In this document: positions 24,955 through 33,277 of the stretch, in pieces
Layout: every line of letters starts with the position of its first letter
Numbering within the stretch: the stretch's first letter is position 1
Assembly: GCA_900546415.1 (NCBI GenBank)
Contig: URCY01000004.1
Location: forward strand, 1 to 54,634
Origin: an uncultured Eubacteriales bacterium
GTDB taxonomy: Bacteria; Bacillota; Clostridia; Oscillospirales; Oscillospiraceae
Reading direction: 5' to 3'
DNA: 54,634 nucleotides
The notes under the pieces: model-generated
Seen by the model: only the letters and a program-made list of their open reading frames with translations
What the model was told of the DNA's origin: nothing
Databases searched by the model: none
Made by a program: the position numbers and the translations under genes

Positions 24955-24986
24955 ATCCCGCTGCACCATTGCAGCGGGATTTTTTT
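24955..24986 (+). terminator. Intrinsic terminator after the membrane phosphoesterase
   Basis: ATCCCGCTGC (24955-24964) pairs perfectly with GCAGCGGGAT (24971-24980) around a six-base loop, followed by TTTTTT. Confidence 0.92.
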
Positions 24987-25063
24987 ACAAAAACCCTTGA
25001 TTTTACTTCGATTTTACAAAAAACTGGTGACGGATTTGACGTTCCTTTGATACGATTTTTACA
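24984..25063 (+). promoter_or_regulatory. Repeated TTTACA hexamers before the Na/Pi cotransporter (possible Pho box)
   Basis: TTTACA-like hexamers occur at 24984, 25002 (TTTACT), 25013 and 25058. The second and third are 11 bp apart, the spacing of PhoP direct repeats in Firmicutes. A TTGACG -35 candidate lies at 25036 without a good -10. The phosphate link of the downstream gene makes control by a PhoP-type regulator plausible. The first repeat overlaps the terminator's T-run, so part of the pattern may be coincidental. Confidence 0.35.
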
Positions 25064-25072
25064 GAGCAAAAA

Positions 25073-25104
25073 AGGAAGTTATCCAAAGAGGAAGTTATCC
25101 AAAG
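25073..25104 (+). repeat. Perfect 16-bp tandem duplication in the cotransporter leader
   Basis: AGGAAGTTATCCAAAG occurs twice back to back (25073-25088 and 25089-25104), 26 bp before the start codon. Each unit contains an AGGA sequence. The true Shine-Dalgarno is GGAGAG at 25119-25124. It may be a recent slippage duplication. Confidence 0.85.
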
Positions 25105-25130
25105 ATAAAAATCGGATTGGAGAGAACGCA

Positions 25131-26894
25131 ATGACAATTTTCAATGCACTGACGATGCTCGGCGGGCTTTGTCTGTTCCTGTTCGGCATGAACGTGATGG
25201 GCGAGGCGCTGGAGCGCCGCGCGGGCAACGGCCTGCGGACGCTGATCGGCAGGATCACGGATCGACCGGTCATGGGCTTTTTGACCGGCTTGGGCGTGAC
25301 CTCGATCATCCAAAGCTCGTCGGCCACGACCGTCATGGTCGTCGGCTTCGTCAATTCCGGTCTGATGACGCTGCGTCAGGCGATCAACGTCATCATGGGC
25401 GCGAACGTCGGCACGACCGTGACGGCGTGGCTGCTCAGCCTCACGGGCATCGACAGCAGCAACGTCCTGGTCAGTCTGCTCAAGCCGTCCGCGTTCACGC
25501 CGGTGCTGGCGCTGATCGGCATCGTGCTGTATCTCTTCGTGAAAAACGACCGCAAGAAGGACACCGGACTGATCCTGCTCGGCTTCGCGACGCTGATGTT
25601 CGGCATGGAGACCATGAGCGGCGCGGTGTCCGGCCTGAAGGACGTCCCGGCCTTCACCAATCTCTTCGTGCTCTTCAAAAACCCCGTGCTCGGCGTGCTC
25701 GTCGGCATGATCCTGACGGCGATCATCCAGTCCAGCTCGGCCTCGGTCGGCATTTTGCAGGCTTTGGCCGTAACCGGCAGCGTCAGCTATGCCGCCGCGA
25801 TCCCGATCATCATGGGACAGAACATCGGCACCTGCGTCACGGCGCTGCTGGCCTCGGTCGGCACGAACAAAAACGCGAAGCGCGCCGCCGTCGTGCACCT
25901 GATGTTCAACATCATCGGCGTGGTCGTGCTGCTGAGCGTGTTCTGCATCGTCAAGGCGGCCGCCGCCCCGGCGATCCTCAACGAGCCTGCGACGAAGCTC
26001 GGCATTGCCGTGTGTCACTCCGTCTTTAACGTCGCCTGCACGGCGCTGCTGCTCCCGGCGGGCGGTCTGCTCGAGAAGCTGGCGATCCATCTGGTGCCGG
26101 ATGCAAAATGCGCCGAGCATCCGCAGGAGCTGGACGAGCGCCTGCTTGCAACGCCGTCGCTGGCGCTGCAGCAGAGCCGCGCCGTCTGCCTGCAAATGGC
26201 GGATTCCTCCGTCCGGGCGATGAAGACCGCGCTGCGCTCCGTCACGGATTACCGCCCGGAGCTGGCGCAGCAGATCCGCAAAGACGAGGAGCGCTGCGAC
26301 CATTTTGAAGACCTGCTCGGTACCTATCTCGTGCGCGTCAGCGCGCAGAAGCTCGGCGAGGACGAGAGCCGCGAGGTCACGGAGCTGCTGAAGGTTATCG
26401 GCGATTTTGAGCGCATTTCCGACCACGCGGTGAACATCCTCGAATCGGCCGAGGAGCTGCGCAGCAAGCGCCTGCGCTTTTCCGAGGCGGCGACGGCGGA
26501 ATACCGCACGCTGGCCGAGGCCGTCGGGGAGATCGTCGAAATGACCCTCAAGGCCTTTCAGAGCGGCGATGCGTCCATGGCGGCGCATGTCGAGCCGCTC
26601 GAGCAGGTGATCGACGGTCTGAAGGAGCAGATGCGCACGAGCCACATCCTGCGGATGCAGCAAAGCGCGTGCAGCATGGAAAACGGCTTTGTCTGGGCCG
26701 ACCTGCTGACGAATCTGGAGCGCACCTCCGACCACTGCTCCAACATCGCCGGATGCGTGATCGACACGGCGATGCACAACCTCAACCTGCATGAGACGCT
26801 GCGCTCGGCGAAGTTCGAGGACGAGTCGTTCAAGCGGGAATACAAGGCCTTTGCGCGCAAATACCGCCTGCCCGAGCTTCAGGCCGGTGCGTGA
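25131..26894 (+). CDS. Na+/phosphate cotransporter family protein with PhoU-like tail
   Basis: The 587-aa product is a NptA/YjbB-type transporter. Two inverted Na/Pi-cotransporter repeats each carry the QSSSA motif (SIIQSSSATT near residue 64, IIQSSSASV near 203). These lie in a membrane domain of about 8-10 helices to residue 330, followed by a cytoplasmic PhoU-like helical domain at about 345-570. It should move phosphate with sodium; direction and control are uncertain. The start ATG 25131 follows GGAGAG. It is a single-gene unit with possible Pho-type repeats upstream and a terminator downstream. Confidence 0.92.
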   Translation: MTIFNALTMLGGLCLFLFGMNVMGEALERRAGNGLRTLIGRITDRPVMGFLTGLGVTSIIQSSSATTVMVVGFVNSGLMTLRQAINVIMGANVGTTVTAWLLSLTGIDSSNVLVSLLKPSAFTPVLALIGIVLYLFVKNDRKKDTGLILLGFATLMFGMETMSGAVSGLKDVPAFTNLFVLFKNPVLGVLVGMILTAIIQSSSASVGILQALAVTGSVSYAAAIPIIMGQNIGTCVTALLASVGTNKNAKRAAVVHLMFNIIGVVVLLSVFCIVKAAAAPAILNEPATKLGIAVCHSVFNVACTALLLPAGGLLEKLAIHLVPDAKCAEHPQELDERLLATPSLALQQSRAVCLQMADSSVRAMKTALRSVTDYRPELAQQIRKDEERCDHFEDLLGTYLVRVSAQKLGEDESREVTELLKVIGDFERISDHAVNILESAEELRSKRLRFSEAATAEYRTLAEAVGEIVEMTLKAFQSGDASMAAHVEPLEQVIDGLKEQMRTSHILRMQQSACSMENGFVWADLLTNLERTSDHCSNIAGCVIDTAMHNLNLHETLRSAKFEDESFKREYKAFARKYRLPELQAGA

Positions 26895-26906
26895 CAAACG
26901 AATTTT

Positions 26907-26948
26907 CGCCGGTTGAGTCGGAAACGGCTCGACCGGCGTTATTTTTTT
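26907..26948 (+). terminator. Intrinsic terminator after the Na/Pi cotransporter
   Basis: CGCCGGT-T-GAG (26907-26917) pairs with CTC-G-ACCGGCG (26928-26938), with a small inner TCGGAAACGG hairpin, followed by TTATTTTTTT. Confidence 0.85.
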
Positions 26949-26969
26949 CGTTTTGTTCATAAATCGCTC

Positions 26970-26998
26970 TTTATTTCCGACCGGAAATCGTGTATAAT
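26970..26998 (+). promoter_or_regulatory. Probable promoter of the lepB operon
   Basis: A perfect TATAAT (26993-26998) has a weak -35 (TTTATT, 26970-26975) at 17 bp. The spacer holds the inverted repeat TTTCCG-AC-CGGAAA (26975-26988), which could bind a regulator. A short hairpin, AGCCGC-GCGCA-GCGGCT, lies in the leader before lepB. Confidence 0.5.
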
Positions 26999-27060
26999 CG
27001 ATATAATTAAGGATAATATGCCCAGCCGCGCGCAGCGGCTGAACGGGAGGAACTGGTTTT

Positions 27061-27702
27061 ATGGAAGAAAACGAAATGCAGGCGCAGCCGGAGCTGACGC
27101 CCGCGCCGCAGACGCCTCAGCCGGAGAAGCAGCCGCCGCTTTACGGCGCCTATACGCTGCTGCACGATCTGGCCTATATTCTCGCGGCGGTGACGCTGAT
27201 CTTTGTGTTCGTCGTGCGGCTGGTCGGCGTGAACGGCGAGTCGATGCTCCCGACGCTTCAGGACGGCGACTATCTCGCCCTGCAAAGCAACGTCATCATG
27301 GGCGATCTGCACTACGGCGACATCGTCGTCGCACGCAAGCTGTCCTTCCGCGACGGCGAGCCGATCGTCAAGCGTGTGATCGCCACCGAGGGGCAGACGG
27401 TCGACGTCCGCTCCAACGGGGACGGCACGGCGACGGTCTATGTCGACGGAATGGCGCTGAGCGAGCCTTATATCAACGAAACGATGCTCGAGGTCTACGG
27501 CGGTACGGAGTTCCCGCTCACGGTCGGGAAGGACTGCGTGTTCGTCATGGGCGACAACCGCAACCACTCGGCCGACAGCCGCTATGCCGAGATCGGCCAG
27601 ATCCGGCTCGATCAGGTGATGGGGAAGGTGCTGGCCGTCGTGTTCCCCGGCAAAAATGCAGACGGCTCGCGCAGCTTCAGCCGGATCGGGACGGTGGACT
27701 GA
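27061..27702 (+). CDS. lepB: Signal peptidase I
   Basis: It is the type I leader peptidase that removes signal peptides from exported proteins at the outer face of the membrane. The 213-aa product has a proline-rich cytoplasmic N-terminus and one transmembrane segment (about 35-55). The catalytic serine is S61 in GESMLPT, the lysine base is K104 in IVKRVIA, and the conserved GDNRNHSADSR box is near residue 162. GGGAGG lies about ten bases before ATG 27061. The stop codon overlaps the rbgA start (TGATG), so both are in one operon. Confidence 0.95.
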   Translation: MEENEMQAQPELTPAPQTPQPEKQPPLYGAYTLLHDLAYILAAVTLIFVFVVRLVGVNGESMLPTLQDGDYLALQSNVIMGDLHYGDIVVARKLSFRDGEPIVKRVIATEGQTVDVRSNGDGTATVYVDGMALSEPYINETMLEVYGGTEFPLTVGKDCVFVMGDNRNHSADSRYAEIGQIRLDQVMGKVLAVVFPGKNADGSRSFSRIGTVD

Positions 27703-28586
27703 TGGACGATAAGATGAACATTCAATGGTATCCGGGGCACATGACCAAGACCCGGCGGCAGATGGAGGCCGACCTCAAGCAGGTCGACGCCGTCTGCGAG
27801 ATCGTCGACGCGCGTATCCCGCTTGCAAGCCGCAACCCGGATATTGACGCGATCTGCGGCGCAAAGCCGCGCATGATGATCCTCAACCGCATCGACCTTG
27901 CAGACCCGGCCGCCACGGCGGTCTGGGCGGACTGGTTCCGCAAGCAGGGCATGGCGGTCGTGCCGACCGACTGCAAGAGCCGCCGGGGCATCAATCGCTT
28001 CGTTCCGGCGGTGCGGGAGCTTCTGAGCGAGAAGCTCCGGCGCTATGCCGAGAAGGGCTTTGTCAACAAGCCGCTCAAGCTGATGATCGTCGGCATCCCG
28101 AACGTCGGAAAATCGACCTTTATCAATCAGGTCGCCGGGCGCAAGGGCGCGAAGGCCGAGAACCGGCCGGGCGTCACGCGCGGCAAGCAGTGGGTCACGG
28201 TGGACACCGGCCTGCTCCTGCTCGACACGCCGGGCATCCTCTGGCCGAAGCTCGGCGACGAGGAGGTCGGCCGCCGGCTGGCCTATACCGGCGCGGTCAA
28301 GGATAACGTCCTCGATACCGAGACGCTGGCGCTGCACCTGATGAAGCTGCTCTACACGCGCTATCCCGAGGCGCTTCGCGAGCGCTATAAGCTCGACTGC
28401 CCGCCCGAGACGGACGGCTTCGCGCTTCTGAGCGAGGCGGCGCGCAAACGCGGCTTCCTGCTGGCGCGCGGCGAGCTGGACACGGAGCGCATGGCGCGGA
28501 TCTTATTGGAGGAATTCCGCTCCGGAAAGATCGGAAAATTCACACTGGAGCTTCCGGAGGGGACGGAGGAGACGACCCATGTCTGA
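27702..28586 (+). CDS. rbgA: Ribosome biogenesis GTPase RbgA (YlqF)
   Basis: RbgA is a circularly permuted GTPase essential for late 50S assembly in Bacillus. The 294-aa product starts with IQWYPGHMTKTRRQM and has the permuted order: G4 NRID (near residue 65), G5, G1 GIPNVGKS (near 131), then G3 DTPGILWP. A C-terminal ANTAR-like helical domain follows. The start ATG 27702 overlaps the lepB stop; ATG 27714 is a possible alternative. It overlaps rnhB by 8 bases. Confidence 0.96.
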   Translation: MDDKMNIQWYPGHMTKTRRQMEADLKQVDAVCEIVDARIPLASRNPDIDAICGAKPRMMILNRIDLADPAATAVWADWFRKQGMAVVPTDCKSRRGINRFVPAVRELLSEKLRRYAEKGFVNKPLKLMIVGIPNVGKSTFINQVAGRKGAKAENRPGVTRGKQWVTVDTGLLLLDTPGILWPKLGDEEVGRRLAYTGAVKDNVLDTETLALHLMKLLYTRYPEALRERYKLDCPPETDGFALLSEAARKRGFLLARGELDTERMARILLEEFRSGKIGKFTLELPEGTEETTHV

Positions 28587-29187
28587 ATTATGGAACTTTG
28601 AGCATGCCGCAATGGAGGAGGGCTTCTCCCTGATCTGCGGCGTGGACGAGGCCGGGCGCGGCCCGCTGGCCGGGCCGGTCTGCGCGGCGGCGGTGATCCT
28701 GCCGCCCGATTTGGAGCTGGAGGGTCTGAACGACTCGAAAAAGCTCTCCGAAAAGCGCCGCGAGGCGCTCTATCCCCTGATCTGCGAGCAGGCGCTGGCC
28801 TATGGCATCGCCTTTGCAAGCGAGCAGGAGATCGACGAGCTCAACATTTTGCAGGCGACGTTTTTGGCCATGCGCCGCGCCGTCGGGCAGCTCGGACTCA
28901 AGCCCGACCTTGCGCTCGTCGACGGCAACCGCGAGCCGGATTTCGGTGACATCCCCGTGCGCACGATCGTCAAGGGCGACAGCCGCAGCGCGAACATTGC
29001 GGCGGCGTCGATCCTTGCAAAGGTCACGCGCGACCGCTTCATGCTCGAGCAGGACGCGGTCTACCCGCAGTACGGCTTTGCCGTCCACAAGGGCTACGGC
29101 ACGCAGAAGCACTACGCCGCCCTGCGCGAATTCGGCCCCTGCCCCATCCATCGCAGGAGCTTTCTGAAAAAATTCTATGGCGAATGA
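28579..29187 (+). CDS. rnhB: Ribonuclease HII
   Basis: RNase HII cleaves RNA in RNA-DNA hybrids and initiates removal of misincorporated ribonucleotides. The 202-aa product has the GVDEAGRGPLAGPV active-site motif (D and E near residues 21-22), the DSKKLSEKRR segment and a third acidic residue in LALVDGN. It overlaps rbgA and yraN, forming a compact rbgA-rnhB-yraN run common in Firmicutes. Confidence 0.96.
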   Translation: MSELWNFEHAAMEEGFSLICGVDEAGRGPLAGPVCAAAVILPPDLELEGLNDSKKLSEKRREALYPLICEQALAYGIAFASEQEIDELNILQATFLAMRRAVGQLGLKPDLALVDGNREPDFGDIPVRTIVKGDSRSANIAAASILAKVTRDRFMLEQDAVYPQYGFAVHKGYGTQKHYAALREFGPCPIHRRSFLKKFYGE

Positions 29188-29539
29188 TCTGCTCGGCCGC
29201 TGGGGAGAGAGCCTTGCGGCGGCCTATCTGCAAAAACGGCGCTACCGCATCGTCGCGGCGAATTACCGCTGCCGCTTCGGGGAGATCGACCTGATCGCCG
29301 AGCGGCGCGGGACGCTCGTTTTTGTCGAGGTCAAGCTGAGAAAGAGCGCGGATTTCGCCGCCGCCCGCGAATTTGTCGACCGGCATAAACAGGAGCGCCT
29401 GCGCCAGACGGCGCTGATGTTCCTTGCCGAGCGTGAGACGGAGCAGCCCGTGCGCTTCGACGTGATCGAGATCTATGCCCCGCAGGGGATGCAGACCCGC
29501 GCGCCGCAGATCAACCATTTGGAGGACGCGTTTCAATGA
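29177..29539 (+). CDS. yraN: YraN family (UPF0102) nuclease-like protein
   Basis: The 120-aa protein has the UPF0102 pattern: GRWGESLAAAYL near the N-terminus, then RCRFGEIDLIAERRGTLVFVEVKLR, whose E-D-E-x-K arrangement resembles a PD-(D/E)XK nuclease core. The biological role of the family is unclear. The gene overlaps rnhB by 11 bases and the dipeptidase by four. The tight coupling to rnhB is conserved in many bacteria. Confidence 0.9.
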   Translation: MANDLLGRWGESLAAAYLQKRRYRIVAANYRCRFGEIDLIAERRGTLVFVEVKLRKSADFAAAREFVDRHKQERLRQTALMFLAERETEQPVRFDVIEIYAPQGMQTRAPQINHLEDAFQ

Positions 29540-30480
29540 GACTGTTCGACGCACATTGCGACACGGCCTACGCCCTCTGGAAAAGGGGCGAGGGACTGGA
29601 GACGAACACCGGGCACGTCGACCTCAGACGCGCGGCCTTTTTGGATGCTTACACGCAGATTTTCGCCTTTTGCAGCTATGCCGGGGCGCTTGCGGAATTC
29701 GGCTTCGCCGACTGCGCCGACGCCCTGCGGCTTCCGCTTGCCGTCCTGCGGCGCGAGCTGGAGCAAAATGCCGCGCGGATCGTCTCCGTGCGCTCGGCGG
29801 CCGAGGCGCGCGCCTGCAACGCCGCCGGAAAAATGGCCGCGCTGTTTTCCATCGAGGGCGCGGAGGTCATCGGCTGCGACCCGGAGCGCCTTGCCCTGCT
29901 GCGGGAGCAGGGCTTCGTGCTTGCCACGCTGACGTGGAACGCCGACAACGCGCTGGCCGGCTGCCGTGGCTCGGAGCGCGGCCTGAGCGACCGCGGACGT
30001 GCCTTTGTGCGTGCGGCGCAGAGCTGCGGCGTGCTTCTTGACGTCAGTCATCTGGGCGACCGCTCGTTTTGGGGGCTGGTCGACTGCGCCCGCGCGCCGA
30101 TCATGGCCAGCCATTCCGACTGCCGCGCGCTGTGCGGGCATCCGCGCAACCTGACGGACGATCAGCTCCGCGCGCTTGCGCAGACCGGCGGGGTCGTCGG
30201 CCTGAATTTTTATCCGCCGTTTCTGGGCGGAGCGGGCGGCTTTGATGCGCTGCGGGCGCATCTGGAGCATATGCTGACGCTCTGCGGCGAGCGGCACGTC
30301 TGCATGGGCGGCGACCTCGACGGCTGCGACGTGCTGGCGCGCGGGATCTCGGATATTCGCGGGTATTCCGCCTTTTACGACGAGCTGCGCGCCCACGGCT
30401 ATGACGAGGCGCTGCTCGACCGCCTGTTTTATACCAACCTGATGGAGCTGCTCGACGCGGTGGAGAGAGGAGGGCGCTGA
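29536..30480 (+). CDS. Membrane dipeptidase (peptidase M19) family
   Basis: The 314-aa product is a zinc-dependent M19 renal-dipeptidase homologue. It begins LFDAHCDT (the metal-binding H-x-D motif) and carries the bridging glutamate in SIEGAEVIG near residue 115. It also has SHLGDRSFWGL and ASHSDCRAL histidines, and the GGDLDG segment near 260. No signal peptide is seen, so it is probably cytoplasmic and hydrolyses dipeptides. It overlaps yraN by four bases and the next phosphoesterase by one. Confidence 0.9.
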   Translation: MRLFDAHCDTAYALWKRGEGLETNTGHVDLRRAAFLDAYTQIFAFCSYAGALAEFGFADCADALRLPLAVLRRELEQNAARIVSVRSAAEARACNAAGKMAALFSIEGAEVIGCDPERLALLREQGFVLATLTWNADNALAGCRGSERGLSDRGRAFVRAAQSCGVLLDVSHLGDRSFWGLVDCARAPIMASHSDCRALCGHPRNLTDDQLRALAQTGGVVGLNFYPPFLGGAGGFDALRAHLEHMLTLCGERHVCMGGDLDGCDVLARGISDIRGYSAFYDELRAHGYDEALLDRLFYTNLMELLDAVERGGR

Positions 30481-31169
30481 TGGCGCTTTACGCAATCGGA
30501 GATCTGCATCTTTCCCTTGGCTCAAACAAACCAATGGACGTTTTCGGCGGCCGCTGGGAGGGCTATGTGGACAAGCTGCGCGCCGGGTTTTCCGTCGTGC
30601 GGCCGGAGGACACGACCGTCCTGCTGGGCGACCTGAGCTGGGCGCTGAGTCTGGAGGAGGCGACGCAGGACTTCGCGTTCATCAACGCCATTCCGGGGCG
30701 CAAGATCATCCTCAAGGGCAACCACGACTATTGGTGGAGCACGGCGACGAAATTTTACCGCTTCTGCGAGGCAAACGGCTTTTCGCAGATGTTCATTCTG
30801 AACAACAACTGCTATGAATATGGGGACGTGGCGCTCTGCGGCACGCGCGGCTGGTTCTTCGAGGAGGACGCCGCCGTCGGCAGCCACAACGACAAGGTCT
30901 TCAAGCGCGAGCTGATCCGGCTGGAGACCTCGCTCAAGGCCGCAGGGGAGCGGGAAAAATTCTGCTTCCTGCACTATCCGCCGCGCTATCGCGGCTATGA
31001 ATGCCCGGAAATTCTCGCCCTGCTCGCGCAGTACGGCGTCAGCCTCTGCTGCTACGGCCACCTGCACGGCGACAGCCATAAGCTGGCCATTCAGGGCAGC
31101 CATGCCGGGACGGAATTCCGTCTTTGCGCGGCCGATTTTGTACATTTTCAACCGATTCGACTGAAATAG
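30480..31169 (+). CDS. Soluble metallophosphoesterase
   Basis: The 229-aa protein is a calcineurin-like phosphoesterase with motifs GDLHLS (residues 7-12), GDLSWA near 50, KGNHDYWW near 80 and CYGHLHGD near 183. It has no membrane segment, unlike the phosphoesterase at 23.7 kb. The substrate is unknown. The start ATG 30480 overlaps the dipeptidase stop (TGATG), and it closes the lepB operon. Confidence 0.88.
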   Translation: MALYAIGDLHLSLGSNKPMDVFGGRWEGYVDKLRAGFSVVRPEDTTVLLGDLSWALSLEEATQDFAFINAIPGRKIILKGNHDYWWSTATKFYRFCEANGFSQMFILNNNCYEYGDVALCGTRGWFFEEDAAVGSHNDKVFKRELIRLETSLKAAGEREKFCFLHYPPRYRGYECPEILALLAQYGVSLCCYGHLHGDSHKLAIQGSHAGTEFRLCAADFVHFQPIRLK

Positions 31170-31181
31170 ACGAAAAAAAGC

Positions 31182-31210
31182 TTGTAATATCAGAAAAAAT
31201 CTGATAAAAT
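31182..31210 (+). promoter_or_regulatory. Sigma-A promoter of tig, with a palindrome in the spacer
   Basis: TTGTAA (31182-31187) and TAAAAT (31205-31210) are 17 bp apart. The spacer holds the inverted repeat ATCAGA-AAAAA-TCTGAT (31189-31205), a possible operator. The start codon is 60 bp downstream. Confidence 0.65.
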
Positions 31211-31269
31211 AATTCGGCTCATTGTAAATAATGCGCGAAAAACGCGCAATCCATAGGAGGATACACAAA

Positions 31270-32577
31270 ATGAATGTTAAGAGCGTAGAAAAAGAAGCGA
31301 CCCGCGCAACCGTTACGCTGGAGATCGCCAAGGCGGAGCTGGAGCCGTCGCTGAACAAGGCATACCTCAAGTACCGCAAGGACATCACCATCCCCGGCTT
31401 CCGCAAGGGTCACGCGCCCCGTATGGTCATCGAGGCCGCTTACGGCAAGCACGTTTTCTTTGAGGACGCGATCGAAGATATGTTCCCGCAGCTTTATAAG
31501 GACTACATCCTGACGCAGGACATCAAGCCTGTCGGCCGCCCGTCCGTCTCGAGCATGGACATCGCCGACGACGACACTGTCACCCTGTCCGTCGTGACCG
31601 ACCTCTATCCCGAGGTCAAGCTCGGCGATTACAAGGGCCTTGAGGTCGAAAAGGCCGAGGTCGAGGTCGCCGAGAGCGAGATCGACGCCGAGCTGGACCG
31701 TATGGCCAACAACGTCGCCCGCATCACCACCGTCGACCGCCCCGCGCAGGAGGGCGACACGGCCGTGATCGACTATGAGGGCTTCCGGAACGGTATCGCC
31801 TTCCAGGGCGGCAAGGGCGAGGACTACGAGCTGAAGCTCGGCTCGCATACCTTCATCCCCGGCTTTGAGGAGCAGGTCGTCGGCATGAGCGCCGGCGAGG
31901 AGAAGGACATCGAGCTGACCTTCCCGGAGGACTACCACGCCAAGGAGCTGGCCGGTGCGCCGGTCGTCTTCAAGGTCAAGGTCAAGGAGGTCAAGGAGAC
32001 CGTCGTTCCGGAGAAGGACGACGAGTTTGTCAAGGACGTCTCCGAGTTTGACACCGTCGCCGAGCTGCGTGCCGACATCGAAAAGCGCATCCGCGAGGAG
32101 AAGCAGAACGGCATTGACCGCGCGTTCGAGAACGCCGCGATCGAGAAGGCCGTGGAAAACATGACCGTCGAGATCCCCGACAGCATGGTCGAGGAGGAGC
32201 TGGATCAGGAGCTGGAGCGCATGGACTATGAGCTGCGCTCTCAGGGCGCATCGCTGCAGGCCTATGCCCAGATGATCGGCGGCAGCATGGACACCATGCG
32301 CAACAGCCTGCGCCCGTCTGCGCTCCATGCCGTCAAGACCAACGTTATGCTCGACGCCGTCGTCGATGCCGAGAAGCTCGAGGTCACCGACGAGGAGTGC
32401 GAGGAGGAATACAAGCGTCTGGCCGATTCCTATAAGCTCGAGGTCGAGAAGGTCAAGGAGATCCTCGACGAGAAGGGAATGCGCGGCGACCTGCAGGTCA
32501 AGAAGGCCGCGAAGCTCATCGCCGACTCCGCCGTCGCCGTCCCCGTGAAGAAGGACGAGGAGACCAAGGCGGAATAA
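31270..32577 (+). CDS. tig: Trigger factor
   Basis: Trigger factor is the ribosome-associated chaperone and peptidyl-prolyl isomerase that meets nascent chains. The 435-aa product has the ribosome-docking motif GFRKGHAP near residue 45, a central FKBP domain (about 155-240), and a long helical C-terminal domain. The start ATG 31270 follows AGGAGG. It is followed by clpP, clpX and lon, the frequent Firmicute folding/proteolysis cluster. Confidence 0.97.
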   Translation: MNVKSVEKEATRATVTLEIAKAELEPSLNKAYLKYRKDITIPGFRKGHAPRMVIEAAYGKHVFFEDAIEDMFPQLYKDYILTQDIKPVGRPSVSSMDIADDDTVTLSVVTDLYPEVKLGDYKGLEVEKAEVEVAESEIDAELDRMANNVARITTVDRPAQEGDTAVIDYEGFRNGIAFQGGKGEDYELKLGSHTFIPGFEEQVVGMSAGEEKDIELTFPEDYHAKELAGAPVVFKVKVKEVKETVVPEKDDEFVKDVSEFDTVAELRADIEKRIREEKQNGIDRAFENAAIEKAVENMTVEIPDSMVEEELDQELERMDYELRSQGASLQAYAQMIGGSMDTMRNSLRPSALHAVKTNVMLDAVVDAEKLEVTDEECEEEYKRLADSYKLEVEKVKEILDEKGMRGDLQVKKAAKLIADSAVAVPVKKDEETKAE

Positions 32578-32601
32578 TCCGCAAAAACTCTGGCTATACT
32601 G

Positions 32602-32652
32602 TTCTTTGACTGCGCGGCGGCCGCCGATCCGCGCGCCCCGCGCGTCAAAGAA
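32602..32652 (+). other. Long bulged hairpin in the clpP leader
   Basis: TTCTTTGAC (32602-32610) pairs with GTCAAAGAA (32644-32652), and after a one-base bulge GCGCGG (32612-32617) pairs with CCGCGC. No U-tract follows. It begins just after a TATACT hexamer (32595-32600), so a transcript from there would carry it at the 5' end. The role is unknown. Confidence 0.55.
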
Positions 32653-32678
32653 CCCGTTTTCGGGAAAGGAGCGTAATT

Positions 32679-33260
32679 ATGAGTTTGGTACCTTATGTCG
32701 TGGAGCAGACCAGCAGAGGCGAACGATCTTATGACATTTTCTCCCGTTTGCTCAACGACCGCATCATTTTCCTGTCCGAGGAGGTCAACGACACCACCGC
32801 CGCGCTCGTCGTGGCGCAGATGCTCTACCTCGAGGCGCAGGATCCCGATAAGGACATTCAGTTCTACATCAACAGCCCCGGCGGCTCCGTGACGTCCGGC
32901 ATGGCGATCTACGACACCATGCAGTACATCAAGTGCGACGTCTCGACGATCTGCGTCGGCATGGCCGCGTCCATGGGCGCGTTCCTGCTGGCCGCCGGCA
33001 CGAAGGGCAAGCGCATCGCCCTGCCCAATTCCGAGATCATGATCCATCAGCCCCTCGGCGGGATGCAGGGTCAGGTTACGGACATTCAGATCCACGCGCA
33101 GCGCCTCGGCGAGATCAAGAAAAAGCTCAACGAGATCCTCGCAGAGCGCACCGGCAAGAGCTACGAGGAAATTTCCCGCGATACCGAGCGCGACAATTTC
33201 CTCACGGCGCAGCAGGCGCTGGATTACGGCCTGATCGACCGCGTGATCTCGCATAGATAA
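32679..33260 (+). CDS. clpP: ATP-dependent Clp protease proteolytic subunit
   Basis: ClpP is the serine protease core that partners ClpX or ClpC to degrade unfolded or tagged proteins. The 193-aa product has the catalytic triad S98 (GMAASMGAF), H123 (MIHQP) and D172 (RDN), and the length matches the family. The start ATG 32679 follows AAAGGAG. It lies 17 bp before clpX. No CIRCE or tandem CtsR box was found upstream; a leader hairpin is present instead. Confidence 0.97.
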   Translation: MSLVPYVVEQTSRGERSYDIFSRLLNDRIIFLSEEVNDTTAALVVAQMLYLEAQDPDKDIQFYINSPGGSVTSGMAIYDTMQYIKCDVSTICVGMAASMGAFLLAAGTKGKRIALPNSEIMIHQPLGGMQGQVTDIQIHAQRLGEIKKKLNEILAERTGKSYEEISRDTERDNFLTAQQALDYGLIDRVISHR

Positions 33261-33277
33261 GTAAGGAGACTCTGCAA

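Noticed and set aside
32602..32652. CtsR operator before clpP suggested by GTCAAA
   Set aside because: CtsR sites are direct tandem heptads; here the two GTCAAA units are inverted and 33 bp apart, forming a hairpin instead.
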